A DNA stretch of 64,000 nucleotides from Treponema sp. (GCA_016297415.1 JAEDGQ010000002.1:30079-94078), one strand, 5' to 3'. Shown: positions 33,852 to 42,267, counted from the stretch's first letter. The notes: generated by a model from the sequence alone, not told the origin. Numbers and translations: made by a program.

Positions 33852-35300
33852 TTATTTTATATTATTTAATTTAACTTCGCAATACAAATGACTTTTTGTA
33901 AATGGAGCAAGTTCCTTTAATACTTCTCCACTACTGTTTATAACGCAGGTCTGACCGCTGTTTGTAGCCCTTACTGCCCATAAACCGGTTTCGACACATC
34001 TGAAACAGGCTATGGCAAGATGCTGTTTCTGACAAGCCAGACTGTTTGACCAGGAATCATTACTGAGATTAACAATAATATTAGCTCCCTGTTTTTTCAT
34101 CATGGCTGGTATCTCAGAGAAAGTATCTTCAAAACAAACTGGAGTTCCGGCCTTAATTAATTCATTAAAATTTTCAGCTCTAAACTCCAGAAGATTGATT
34201 CCGTTTCCCTTCTTCCAGAAAACATTGCCGCTTTCAATCATCTTGATATAAACGGGACGAAGAATTGTTTTCAAAGGAAAATCTTCAGAAAAGGGAACAA
34301 GGTGATTTTTTCTGTACAAGTCAGTAAAGATTTTTTTTTCAGAATCCTTTTTAACAAGCAATGCACAGTTGTAATCATCATGATTGTTTCCTGTAATAAA
34401 AACTGCATCTTTTGATTCAAAATATTCAAAAAGGTCTTTTGCAAGCTTATGTCTTTTTTGACTTTCACTTTTATCTATGTATTTCAGAACATCAACAACA
34501 ACTGCAGTTTCCGGCCATACAACAAGATCTGTTTCAGGATATTCCCGGAGAGCTTCATCCGTTAAGTTTTTCAGTTCTTCCACTTCCCTTATATATTCAT
34601 CAATTCCTTCCTGCCATGGATCGGCATTATTCTGTATCAAAAGAACTTTCAAAGAATTTTCGGATTCCTGATGTTTATAGGGATAAAAAGAACAGAAAAG
34701 CATCAGACAGAAAAAAAATCCGGGAACCATTAAAGAAATGGACAACTCTGTAAAGGAAGTTTCAAATTTTTTTTCAAGAAATACTTCAATAATTTTGAAT
34801 ATAAATACATTTACAGAAATTAAAAGAAGAGAACCTATCCAAATTCCAAATCTCGAAGCAGCGGAAAGGAAAAAAGAATTATTCCACTGAGAATACACTG
34901 ACAGGCAATAACCAAAACCAAGATAGCCTTTTACGCTTATTATTTCCTGAACAACTAAAAGCAGAACAATCAGAAGATAATGATATTTAATTTTGAATGA
35001 AAATTTTAATAAAAAAGACAAAACTGCCCAGTAAAATGCAAAAAGAATATATACAAAAAAACCAGCCCAGAAGTTATAAGTTATAAGCCAGTTACAAACA
35101 AAAAAACAGCTTAAAAAACCATAAACAGTGCCGGATAAAACACAGTTTCTTAAATTGTTTTTTTTAAGAAGGTATAAAAAAGGAACAAGGTTAAACCATG
35201 AAAAAAAAGAAAGGCCATCAGAAAAAATGAAATTGGGATGACTTAGAAAAGTAAAAAAAGCTGATAAAAAGATTAAAAGGATATTAGAAAGAAAGTTCAT
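33852..35300 (-). CDS. lnt: Apolipoprotein N-acyltransferase
   Basis: This 482-residue inner-membrane enzyme adds the third acyl chain to lipoproteins. Six or more N-terminal hydrophobic helices fill residues 1-200, followed by a nitrilase-type domain. Catalytic residues are visible: Glu in DLVVWPETAV, Lys in YRKNHLVPFSEDFP, and Cys in TPVCFEDTFSEI. The lipoprotein-rich spirochaete envelope fits this function. It is 12 bp downstream of the HU gene and 4 bp upstream of the bactofilin gene. Confidence 0.88.
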   Translation of the reverse strand: MNFLSNILLIFLSAFFTFLSHPNFIFSDGLSFFSWFNLVPFLYLLKKNNLRNCVLSGTVYGFLSCFFVCNWLITYNFWAGFFVYILFAFYWAVLSFLLKFSFKIKYHYLLIVLLLVVQEIISVKGYLGFGYCLSVYSQWNNSFFLSAASRFGIWIGSLLLISVNVFIFKIIEVFLEKKFETSFTELSISLMVPGFFFCLMLFCSFYPYKHQESENSLKVLLIQNNADPWQEGIDEYIREVEELKNLTDEALREYPETDLVVWPETAVVVDVLKYIDKSESQKRHKLAKDLFEYFESKDAVFITGNNHDDYNCALLVKKDSEKKIFTDLYRKNHLVPFSEDFPLKTILRPVYIKMIESGNVFWKKGNGINLLEFRAENFNELIKAGTPVCFEDTFSEIPAMMKKQGANIIVNLSNDSWSNSLACQKQHLAIACFRCVETGLWAVRATNSGQTCVINSSGEVLKELAPFTKSHLYCEVKLNNIK

Positions 35301-35311
35301 TTGAACTTAAA

Positions 35312-35647
35312 TTATTCTTCGTCAGAAGGCTCATGGCCAGGAAGAACGGGCAAATCCCACAGTGATTTTTTAAGCTCCTGTCCAGAACGGAAAGCAGCTA
35401 CATAATGAGGAGCAACAGTAAGCAGAGCCCCGGTTTTAGGATTTCTTGCTTTGGAACGGCCCTTTCTAAGTCTTGGTTCAAAAGTACCAAAACCACGAAG
35501 TTCAATTGTATTTCCTTCTTTAAGGGCATCTTTTAATTCATCAAGAAGCTGTTCAACAACATCCTGAACGATTCTTTTTTCCCAATTTGTTTTCTGGTAA
35601 ACTTTTTCAACTAAATCATATTTTGTTACTTTTTTAGCAGACATCAT
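35312..35647 (-). CDS. HU/IHF-family DNA-binding protein
   Basis: This 111-residue histone-like protein has the HU body (KYDLVEKVYQKTNWEKRIVQDVVEQLL split into helices) and the arm signature GFGTFEPRLRKGRSKARNPKTG. The C-terminus has an extra acidic tail ending in GHEPSDEE, longer than E. coli HU (90 residues). Whether it acts as HU or IHF-like is not clear. A strong terminator lies upstream, between it and rpsT, so it probably has its own promoter or depends on read-through. Confidence 0.88.
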   Translation of the reverse strand: MMSAKKVTKYDLVEKVYQKTNWEKRIVQDVVEQLLDELKDALKEGNTIELRGFGTFEPRLRKGRSKARNPKTGALLTVAPHYVAAFRSGQELKKSLWDLPVLPGHEPSDEE

Positions 35648-35666
35648 TTACCCCTTATCAAATTAG

Positions 35667-35714
35667 AAAAAAAAATTCCTGATACAGCCAGATAAAAAAA
35701 CCGGCTATATCAGG
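35667..35714 (-). terminator. Terminator of rpsT
   Basis: CCTGATATAGCC pairs with GGCTGTATCAGG (35714-35703 with 35689-35678, one mismatch), followed by AATTTTTTTTT on the minus strand. Confidence 0.88.
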
Positions 35715-35739
35715 TTTTGTAGACTAAAGTCTAAAGTAA

Positions 35740-36024
35740 TTATTTTGAAGCTTCAGCGCTGAATGAAACATTGTAAAGTTTCATCATGCGTGACTTCTTG
35801 CGTGAAACAGCATTGCGTGTAAGAACACCCTTGCTGCGTGCTGAGTCAAGCTTAGAAACAAGTGTGTTAAGCTTAGCTTTAGCAGCTTCTGCATCTTTAG
35901 CCTGTACAGCTTCTACAAACTGTCTGGCATAAGTACGAACTTCACTTTTAATTGCTTTATTGTGCAAACGGCGAACTTCGCTCTGTGCATATTTCTTTTC
36001 AGCAGATGATTTTTTTCCAGCCAA
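35740..36024 (-). CDS. rpsT: 30S ribosomal protein S20
   Basis: This S20 protein has the hallmarks RRLHNKAIKSEVRTYARQF and SRSKGVLTRNAVSRKKSR-type helices (KLDSARSKGVLTRNAVSRKKSR is split in the family as two helices). The start is set at a TTG (36024), giving MAGKKSSAEKKYAQSE, because S20 proteins begin Met-Ala-x-x-Lys-Ser, and GGGGGTG (36036-36030) lies 5 nt before it as a Shine-Dalgarno with one G-U pair. An earlier TTG at 36039 would add MGVPP and has no ribosome site. In E. coli rpsT also starts with UUG and is autoregulated at translation. It is a one-gene unit with its own promoter. Confidence 0.9.
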   Translation of the reverse strand: MAGKKSSAEKKYAQSEVRRLHNKAIKSEVRTYARQFVEAVQAKDAEAAKAKLNTLVSKLDSARSKGVLTRNAVSRKKSRMMKLYNVSFSAEASK

Positions 36025-36054
36025 AGGAGGCACCCCCAATTAAAAACTTTGATT

Positions 36055-36083
36055 ATTTTATCAAAGCCGATTTTTATAGTCAA
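36055..36083 (-). promoter_or_regulatory. Promoter of rpsT
   Basis: TTGACT (36083-36078) and TAAAAT (36060-36055) are 17 bp apart on the minus strand. The leader is about 25 nt. Confidence 0.7.
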
Positions 36084-36156
36084 TATGTTTTTCCTTGTAA
36101 TTTCTATTAATATATCAAATTACACCATTTTATGGCATTCCACAGAACCTTAATTA

Positions 36157-36185
36157 TTGACAGTAACTCCGATTAATATTATTAT
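36157..36185 (+). promoter_or_regulatory. Promoter of the zinc-ribbon gene
   Basis: A perfect TTGACA (36157-36162) and TATTAT (36180-36185) are 17 bp apart. Confidence 0.7.
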
Positions 36186-36221
36186 ACTTGAACATATTCG
36201 AATATTTATTGGAGGATAGTC

Positions 36222-36398
36222 ATGGCTGGTGCTAGTAAGAACTCTCGTACTACAGTTGCAACACAGAAATTTGAATGCCCTGATTGTGGTGGCGAAATCG
36301 TAATGAAAACTATGTACGAAAACGGCAGACTCCGCAACCTTGCAGAGTGTTCAAAGTGCAAACGCACAGAACGTCGCCCTAAAGATTTCAGAAAATAA
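36222..36398 (+). CDS. Small zinc-ribbon protein, unidentified
   Basis: A 58-residue basic protein starts at ATG 36222 with an excellent GGAGG ribosome site 6 nt upstream, its own promoter and its own terminator. It has four cysteines in two pairs, FECPDCGGE and LAECSKCKRTE, the pattern of a zinc ribbon, and ends in ERRPKDFRK. Size, basic charge, strong expression signals and position next to rpsT suggest a ribosome-associated protein. It was compared with L33, L32 and L36 from memory and matches none of them, so no function is assigned. Confidence 0.8.
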   Translation: MAGASKNSRTTVATQKFECPDCGGEIVMKTMYENGRLRNLAECSKCKRTERRPKDFRK

Positions 36399-36416
36399 TC
36401 TTTAATAGGTTTTATA

Positions 36417-36464
36417 AATCCCGCAGTGATTAAAGTACACAATCACCGGCGGGATTTTTTTTTT
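36417..36464 (+). terminator. Terminator of the zinc-ribbon gene
   Basis: AATCCCGC (36417-36424) pairs with GCGGGATT (36449-36456), with an inner stem GTGATT/AATCAC, followed by T residues. It touches the stop of the convergent helicase gene. Confidence 0.85.
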
Positions 36465-38925
36465 AATCAATCAATCCTGCTACAGCACCTGCAATTACAT
36501 CAACTGTATCATAAATCTTAATAGTTTCAGGCACACTTGATGTAAACATTCTTCCATACTGTTTTTCAACAATTCTTCTGTCAAGAACAACAATAGCACC
36601 TTTATCATCACTTCTGCGCATTAAACGACCAAATCCCTGACGGAATTTTATGACAGAATCAGGAACAGAAAGTTCCATAAAAGGACTTCCTCCCCTTTTC
36701 TGAATCAATTCAGATCTGGCTGCAAAAACAGGATCTGTAGGAACACCAAAAGGAAGCTTTACAATTATTACCTGAGATAAACTGTCTCCAGGTACATCTA
36801 CGCCTTCCCAGAAAGATTGTGTAGCAAACAGAACACTTGATGTATCTTCCTTAAACAGATTTAAAAGTCTGAATCTGTCATCATCCCCCTGCTTCAATAT
36901 TTTCAATCCTGTCATTTTTAAAGCTGTACGGGCTGTATCACAGGCATGTCTTAGAGACTCATAAGAAGTAAACAAAACGAGAGTTTTTCCGCCTGCAGCT
37001 CTAATGAGTTTTACAATTGCATCTTCCGCATACCTTTGAAACTCAACAGCGTTTTCCGGAAAGGGTGCATCTTTTGTAACTGCAAAAACAACGTTAGTCT
37101 TATATGGAAAAGGCGATGGAAAACTTCCCTCTAAAACCCTTTCTTTTTCTGCAAAAGAAACTCCAGTTCTTTTTTTCCAGTAATTAAAAGAAGCACCAAT
37201 AGATAATGTAGCAGATGTACATATCACACTATCCATAGGTTCATATACTCCTTTATTCATTGTCTGTGCAATATCAAGTGGAGTCTGATAAAACTGAATA
37301 TAATATGGATTGTCAAAACCTTTTGCAGCATTGGCACTAAGCCGTGTTTTTTGAATCCAAAAGACACATTCCGGATGTTCTGCCCATGCAAGAAAATTAG
37401 TAAGCATAGCTGCAGCATCTTCCAGTCTTCTTAATACACTTTTAGATTCATAAATTACAGGCGAATCACTTAATTCATCACTTACATAATCAAACAGTTT
37501 TCTTACGTTTCCTGTAAATTCAACAAGATGCTTCTGCAATATAGACATATAGTGAAGCATATTTACAAAAAGCGCTGAATTCTGACCGTATAATCGCAAA
37601 GTATATTCATTCTGCATGAGTTCAAGTGCAGACTGTTCCATATCTTCAAGAGCAACCTTTATATGGTTAATATTTTCTATCAAATCAGTTGAATTATCTT
37701 CTGCAGTAACAAGAGATAAAAGTGAGAAAATAAAACCTGCAGCAGACCCTCGTCTTGTTCTGTACATTAAATTCAGCTGTTTTAAAATCTTAAATCTGTT
37801 GAACTGTCCGCTAAAAAAAGAAGTTGCCGCATCTTCAATACCATGTGCTTCATCAAAAATAATTCTTTTATAAGGAGGAAGAACGGCAGTATCATCATAC
37901 CCGGCACCTTCAAGCCGTGATTCAATATCAGCAAAAAGAATATGATGGTTTACAACAAGAAGATTTGCATCTGCAGCTTCTTTACGAACTTTCATAACAA
38001 AACACTTTTCCCTGAAAGGACACTTCATTCCCATACAGGCATCTGCTTCGGAGTTTACCTTCTGCCAGACATTTTCAGGAGGCATAAAAGACAAATCGCT
38101 TTTATTACCTGTTTTTGTATTTTTTGACCATTCATAAAGCTTATCAAAAGTTTCCTGTTCCTCAGAAAAAAGATCCCGTTCTTTTCCAGTTTCTTCAAGC
38201 CGTCTTAAACAAATATAATTCTGACGCCCCTTTACAAGAACAGCTTTGATTTTTTTATTCAGGATTTTTTCAGCCCCGGGAATATCTTTTTCCATAATCT
38301 GCTGCTGAAGATTAATGGTACCTGTAGAAATAACTACTCTTTCTTTATTTTCTTCTGCCCAGAGAATTGAAGGTATTAAATATGAATATGACTTACCAAC
38401 ACCAGTTCCAGCTTCAAAAACTCCGATTTTATTTTCGTTAAAACATTCAGTAATTTTTTTTACAAGAGAAATCTGTACAGGTCTTTCTTCATAATTTTCT
38501 GACTTTCTGGCAAAAGGTCCCTGTGCAGTAAGATAAAAAGCTGTATCTTCAGGATTTAATTTTTTGATTACTACAGGGAGAATTGGTTCCATTACAGCAT
38601 ATACTTCTGTTACATCGTTATTAACGATATAGAATCCCTGAGCATTTTCGGAACAGTCAGAGGCAATAGACAAATCTGCAGATGATGGATGAAGATTTCC
38701 TGACGGATGATTATGAATAAGAACTGAACATTTGCGAGATTCAGAATAATTGACAGGAACAGAATTAGTGTTACCTCGGGCTGCAGCAACAACAGTTACA
38801 ACAACTCCCTCTTCATTAATTTTGCCGGCAAAGAAAACTTCATTTCCATCCGCTTCCTGGATTTGACGGCACATTTCTTTTCGTACATTTTCTGAAAATC
38901 TTCTGTTAATTTCCAATTTACCCAC
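36463..38925 (-). CDS. DinG-family helicase with N-terminal JAB (RadC-like) domain
   Basis: This 820-residue two-part protein opens with a JAB/MPN metal-binding domain (residues 1-135) with JAMM signature His71-Asn-His73-Pro-Ser75 and Asp84 (LIHNHPSGNLHPSSADL). A DinG/XPD-type helicase follows: Walker A AGTGVGKSYSYL (173-179), four cysteines for an Fe-S cluster (CMGMKCPFREKC plus an upstream one), VVNHHILFAD, FDEAHGIEDA, SATLSIGASF, and FWEGVDVPG with FRQGFGRLMRR at the end. DinG helicases unwind damaged or R-loop DNA. The JAMM residues look intact, so a peptidase or nuclease-like activity may be coupled. It is a one-gene unit. Confidence 0.85.
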   Translation of the reverse strand: MGKLEINRRFSENVRKEMCRQIQEADGNEVFFAGKINEEGVVVTVVAAARGNTNSVPVNYSESRKCSVLIHNHPSGNLHPSSADLSIASDCSENAQGFYIVNNDVTEVYAVMEPILPVVIKKLNPEDTAFYLTAQGPFARKSENYEERPVQISLVKKITECFNENKIGVFEAGTGVGKSYSYLIPSILWAEENKERVVISTGTINLQQQIMEKDIPGAEKILNKKIKAVLVKGRQNYICLRRLEETGKERDLFSEEQETFDKLYEWSKNTKTGNKSDLSFMPPENVWQKVNSEADACMGMKCPFREKCFVMKVRKEAADANLLVVNHHILFADIESRLEGAGYDDTAVLPPYKRIIFDEAHGIEDAATSFFSGQFNRFKILKQLNLMYRTRRGSAAGFIFSLLSLVTAEDNSTDLIENINHIKVALEDMEQSALELMQNEYTLRLYGQNSALFVNMLHYMSILQKHLVEFTGNVRKLFDYVSDELSDSPVIYESKSVLRRLEDAAAMLTNFLAWAEHPECVFWIQKTRLSANAAKGFDNPYYIQFYQTPLDIAQTMNKGVYEPMDSVICTSATLSIGASFNYWKKRTGVSFAEKERVLEGSFPSPFPYKTNVVFAVTKDAPFPENAVEFQRYAEDAIVKLIRAAGGKTLVLFTSYESLRHACDTARTALKMTGLKILKQGDDDRFRLLNLFKEDTSSVLFATQSFWEGVDVPGDSLSQVIIVKLPFGVPTDPVFAARSELIQKRGGSPFMELSVPDSVIKFRQGFGRLMRRSDDKGAIVVLDRRIVEKQYGRMFTSSVPETIKIYDTVDVIAGAVAGLID

Positions 38926-38980
38926 CCGCTTTAATTATAGTAAATTTCCCCGGAAAAGCTAATGATAATTGCAAAGGGCA

Positions 38981-39018
38981 AAAAAAAAGTCTTGCAAAAC
39001 TTTCGTTTTACAAGACTT
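38981..39018 (-). terminator. Terminator of tRNA-Glu
   Basis: AAGTCTTGTAAAAC pairs with GTTTTGCAAGACTT (39018-39005 with 39000-38987, one mismatch), followed by a run of T on the minus strand. It begins 2 nt after the tRNA. Confidence 0.88.
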
Positions 39019-39019
39019 A

Positions 39020-39091
39020 CATCTCCTAGCAGAATTGAACTGCTGTTGTCGGGATGAAAACCCGATGTCCTAACCACTAGACGAAGGAGAC
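39020..39091 (-). tRNA. tRNA-Glu (TTC)
   Basis: A 72-nt cloverleaf can be folded on the minus strand. Its acceptor is GTCTCCT with AGGAGAT (a G-U pair at the top), the anticodon stem TCGGG/CCCGA encloses TTTTCAT with anticodon TTC, and the T-arm is AGCAG-TTCAATT-CTGCT. It has a 4-nt variable loop, discriminator G and no encoded CCA. It is transcribed alone. Confidence 0.93.
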
Positions 39092-39119
39092 ATTCACGCT
39101 CTGTCGAGCTGACTTTGAT

Positions 39120-39148
39120 ATATTAACAAATTGAAAATTTTTCGTCAA
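39120..39148 (-). promoter_or_regulatory. Promoter of tRNA-Glu
   Basis: TTGACG (39148-39143) and TAATAT (39125-39120) are 17 bp apart on the minus strand. The flanks (GCTATTGAC) are the same as those upstream of tRNA-Phe at 26431, so both tRNA genes share a promoter type. Confidence 0.75.
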
Positions 39149-39186
39149 TAGCAAAACTTAATAATTTTTGTTTTTTTTATATTTTT

Positions 39187-40434
39187 TTACATTCCAATTC
39201 CCATTTTTTTAATGATTTTATTTTTAAGAATTGTCAGATCTTCATCCTTTAATCCCATGGCTTCTGCAGCAGAAATATCTTCCAGAGCTTTTTCATTTTC
39301 GCCTATTTTTGAAAGAGCCACTGCCCGTCTGAATCTGGCATGAGACTGGAACTCATTGATTTCAAGGGATTTTGTAAAATACTTTACCGCATTTTCATAA
39401 TCACTTTTTACGCTGTAAACAATGCCCATAAAATAATATGATCTGAACCCGTTGCTGTCATTCTCTACACTGCTGGTAAAATCTTTCAGTGCATTATCGT
39501 AGTCATTTGAGGCAAAATAAGCCATTCCTCGATGCTTAAATACAACAGATAATACAGGTGCAGGAGGAACAGGTGTGGATTCAAGAATCTGTGTATAAAT
39601 CAAAATTGCTTTATCAAGTTCCCCGTTGTTGTGAGCATGAATAGCTTCCAAGAGCATGTCATCAATTGTACCTCTTACAAAGGGAGAAATACGGGCAATT
39701 TCTTTTTTCTTTGCTTTTTTTTCAGGAGAAACTTCACTTGTTGTTTCATCTACTTTTTCATAGAAAGACTCACGTCTTGCTGCAGTTTCCATCTGAAGTT
39801 TATTCTGGTAATCACGAATCTCCTGGAAAATTGTATCTGCAAGGCTTAAGCTGGCATTAATTGAAGCAAGCTTTCTTCTTAAAGGCATATCAAAAGGTGT
39901 AAACTCTGTTTTATAGATAAGTTCATGTTCTACTTCAGCCCAGGCATCCTGCAGAATTGTTCTAATCTGAATTTCGCAGACAATATTTGCTGGAATTTCA
40001 ACATCACAATGTTCTGGCATACAGTCATCAGGAATTGCAACGAGAACATGGATAGATTCATACCCAAACTCCCGGAAATTCTGCCCGCTTCCTTTATATT
40101 CCACTTCTTTTACATCAAATAGATCTTTTACCTGTTGTTCAACATTATGAAGATCTTCCATAAATGCACAGATAATGCGAATACCCATCATATCTGTTAA
40201 AGCAACAAGTTTTCCTCTGCAGGCAACTTCTTCAGCCTTTAAGCGTAAAACTTTTCGATAATAAGAATTAAAGGATTTTATGCGGGATTTGTAAGTAGGC
40301 ATTGAAGCAAGTTTAATACTGGATTTAAGTTTTGCTTCGATGTTGTCTTTTATCTCTGTCAAAACACCGTTATATGATTCATAGGTTTTCTGGATTTCAT
40401 CTTTATGTGGAATTGTTACTGTTATTTTACTCAT
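39187..40434 (-). CDS. RelA/SpoT-domain alarmone synthetase fused to TPR repeats
   Basis: This 415-residue protein has a (p)ppGpp synthetase domain (about residues 30-220) with the expected motifs: KSRIKSFNSYYRK, TDMMGIRIICAF, GYESIHVLV and EIQIRTILQDAWAEVEHEL. There is no HD hydrolase, TGS or ACT domain, so it is a small alarmone synthetase type. From about residue 260 come three TPR-like repeats (AILIYTQILESTP, GMAYFASNDYDNALKDFTSS, GIVYSVKSDYENAVKYFTKSL) that may bind a partner or the nascent chain. There is no Shine-Dalgarno; -10-like TAGAAT lies 6 nt before the ATG. No (p)ppGpp hydrolase is in the window. Confidence 0.82.
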   Translation of the reverse strand: MSKITVTIPHKDEIQKTYESYNGVLTEIKDNIEAKLKSSIKLASMPTYKSRIKSFNSYYRKVLRLKAEEVACRGKLVALTDMMGIRIICAFMEDLHNVEQQVKDLFDVKEVEYKGSGQNFREFGYESIHVLVAIPDDCMPEHCDVEIPANIVCEIQIRTILQDAWAEVEHELIYKTEFTPFDMPLRRKLASINASLSLADTIFQEIRDYQNKLQMETAARRESFYEKVDETTSEVSPEKKAKKKEIARISPFVRGTIDDMLLEAIHAHNNGELDKAILIYTQILESTPVPPAPVLSVVFKHRGMAYFASNDYDNALKDFTSSVENDSNGFRSYYFMGIVYSVKSDYENAVKYFTKSLEINEFQSHARFRRAVALSKIGENEKALEDISAAEAMGLKDEDLTILKNKIIKKMGIGM

Positions 40435-40440
40435 ATTTGA

Positions 40441-40469
40441 ATTCTAACATTGAACATAAGATTTTACAA
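40441..40469 (-). promoter_or_regulatory. Promoter directly at the alarmone-synthetase start
   Basis: TTGTAA (40469-40464) and TAGAAT (40446-40441) are 17 bp apart on the minus strand. Six nt separate the -10 from the ATG, so the transcript would be leaderless. Confidence 0.5.
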
Positions 40470-40483
40470 ACTTTAAAAGAGCA

Positions 40484-40512
40484 TAAAAAAACCGTCCGAT
40501 TTTTCGGACGGT
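40484..40512 (-). terminator. Terminator of flaA
   Basis: ACCGTCCGA pairs perfectly with TCGGACGGT around four bases; on the minus strand a T7 run follows. Confidence 0.9.
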
Positions 40513-40542
40513 TTCCAGAAGTTTCCTAATTACTTAGTTAAC

Positions 40543-41658
40543 TTATTTAGCATTAGCAGCCTGACCACCGTTAGACTGAGCGTTAGAAGTTGAGTTTTCA
40601 TCAAGTGATGATGAGAATGCTTCTTCTGTAGCCATCTTAGATTTTTCGAGGTAACGGTTAACCTGTTTGTTACCGAAGCGTGACATTTCAAGATTCTGAC
40701 GAGCAGTTTCTCTCTTTGTTACGATACCCCAAAGGTCTTCGTCTGCAATATCACGTTCTGAAGTAAGTTCAGCTTTATCGTAAATGATTTTTACATCTTT
40801 GAAGTAACCGATGAAGTCATCACCCACATGAGCAGCATCACGAGTTACCTGGAAACCAGCGAACTTAACAAATGGAAGTCCACGTGGATAAATTGGGTAA
40901 ACGCGGATTTCACGTGTACGAACTTCTGTGATGTAATCCGGGTTATTCCATGTAAGAGTTTTCCAGCCGTCGAATCCAAGGTATCCCATGAAGTAACGGC
41001 GTGTAACATTGTCTGTGTCTGTAAGAAGAACATAGAGTCCGTGTGGGAAGTTCATACCCAATGTTGTACAAGCGATTGATTTGATTGTTCCAACGTTCTT
41101 TACGAGACCGTAAGCTGGAGAATCTTCATCATCAGCTTCGAACAGTGTACGGCCAGAAGCTTTTTCTTCATCAGTCTGTGGCTGACGGTTACCATTTTCA
41201 TCAGCTGTTGAAAGTGGTTCATAAGCTGGGATTTCAAATGGTGGAACGATTTTAGCATTTGAGTTGTAAGCACCTGCCGGGAATACTATGCGTACACCAA
41301 GAACGCTTTTTCCAGCAAATGGAACTTTTGCACCTTCACGAACTGGTGCTGGTTTTACAACTGAGTTAGCAAGAGCAGGAACTGTCTGTGCTGAACTGTT
41401 GAGTACAACTTCCCAGTCACCGATGTAAAGAGAAGTCTTCATAAGATCTTTCTGATCCTGATCGAAAGATGCACCAGCAGCAACACCATAATCCATAATT
41501 GTGCGGCTGTTTTCAGGGATTTCAACATCGCTGTCCTGAGCTTTGATAGTGATATCAGCATCAAGCATTGTGAAATCGATAAGAGTTGATTCTTTTGCAA
41601 ATACAGATGCACCAAAAAGCATCATTACTGCAGCAGATAAAACTAAAGTTTTCTTCAT
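40543..41658 (-). CDS. flaA: Flagellar filament outer-layer (sheath) protein FlaA
   Basis: This 371-residue exported protein has a signal peptide ending GASVFA before KESTLI. It forms the sheath around the FlaB core of spirochaete periplasmic flagella. Recognisable parts are IGDWEVVLNSSAQ, VLGVRIVFPAGAYN, MGYLGFDGWKTLTWNNPDYI and EIRVYPIYPRGLPFVKFAGF, typical of FlaA. The C-terminus is polar, ending in NAQSNGGQAANAK. Codon choice is that of an abundant protein. It has a good Shine-Dalgarno (AAGGAGC), its own sigma-70-type promoter and a strong terminator. Confidence 0.92.
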   Translation of the reverse strand: MKKTLVLSAAVMMLFGASVFAKESTLIDFTMLDADITIKAQDSDVEIPENSRTIMDYGVAAGASFDQDQKDLMKTSLYIGDWEVVLNSSAQTVPALANSVVKPAPVREGAKVPFAGKSVLGVRIVFPAGAYNSNAKIVPPFEIPAYEPLSTADENGNRQPQTDEEKASGRTLFEADDEDSPAYGLVKNVGTIKSIACTTLGMNFPHGLYVLLTDTDNVTRRYFMGYLGFDGWKTLTWNNPDYITEVRTREIRVYPIYPRGLPFVKFAGFQVTRDAAHVGDDFIGYFKDVKIIYDKAELTSERDIADEDLWGIVTKRETARQNLEMSRFGNKQVNRYLEKSKMATEEAFSSSLDENSTSNAQSNGGQAANAK

Positions 41659-41702
41659 TCGAAGCTCCTTATATTTCGATTGATGTAGCCTTGTATTGTA
41701 TA

Positions 41703-41731
41703 ATTATTCTATATCAATTGTTTTTTGTCAA
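41703..41731 (-). promoter_or_regulatory. Sigma-70-type promoter of flaA
   Basis: Perfect TTGACA (41731-41726) and AATAAT (41708-41703) are 17 bp apart on the minus strand. No sigma-28 motif is seen here, unlike at flgF. Confidence 0.7.
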
Positions 41732-41745
41732 CGATTTTTAATTGA

Positions 41746-42267
41746 TTATGAACGAGGAATTTCCTCTCCAAATGTAAAATTTCCGTCAATAAACAGATTA
41801 ACTTCCTTCACATCAGAAAAGTTTTTTTTGATGTTTTCCCGAAGCTGCTCATAGCGTACCTGGAGAACTGTCTTCCCGTACTTTTTTTTATATTCGTCTT
41901 CTTTTTCAACATCAACTGCGGTAAGTCCAGTTACGGCTTCTTCGGAAATATTGATATATACAATTCTATTGCTTTCATGGCAGAAAAGAACTTTTGTACC
42001 AACAGGAAAAACTGGAACGGCACGCTGAACAGATGGTCCAAGAATTAGTTCTTCCACATAGCATTCAAGTTTTGTTCTGTATTTTTCAGAAGGAATTTTT
42101 CTTACTTCAACTATTTTGCGGGCAGAACCTGCTTCTTCGAATGTGAAGTAATATCTTCTTCCCTTAAAGCCTGCAAGGAAGCAGATAAAGGAAAAAATAA
42201 AAATAAAACCAAGGATAACTGCACAAAGCAGTTTTTTGTCAGATTTTAAGAGTTTAATAAAAGGCAT
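41746..42267 (-). CDS. GerMN-domain protein, membrane-anchored
   Basis: This 173-residue protein has an N-terminal membrane helix (about residues 13-33) and a periplasmic GerMN domain (about 65-168): VEELILGPSVQ, FPVGTKVLF, VYINISEEAV, followed by the RYEQLRENIKKNFSDVKEVNLFIDG helix and strand. GerMN domains occur in sporulation protein GerM and in envelope lipoproteins and often sit beside amidase genes, as here. The start overlaps the amidase stop. It is the last gene of the 49976-41746 operon. A role in peptidoglycan remodelling is inference. Confidence 0.75.
   Translation of the reverse strand: MPFIKLLKSDKKLLCAVILGFIFIFSFICFLAGFKGRRYYFTFEEAGSARKIVEVRKIPSEKYRTKLECYVEELILGPSVQRAVPVFPVGTKVLFCHESNRIVYINISEEAVTGLTAVDVEKEDEYKKKYGKTVLQVRYEQLRENIKKNFSDVKEVNLFIDGNFTFGEEIPRS

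Noticed and set aside
36222..36398. Zinc-ribbon gene as ribosomal protein L33 (rpmG)
   Set aside because: Spacing and sequence around the cysteine pairs do not fit L33, L32 or L36 as I know them.
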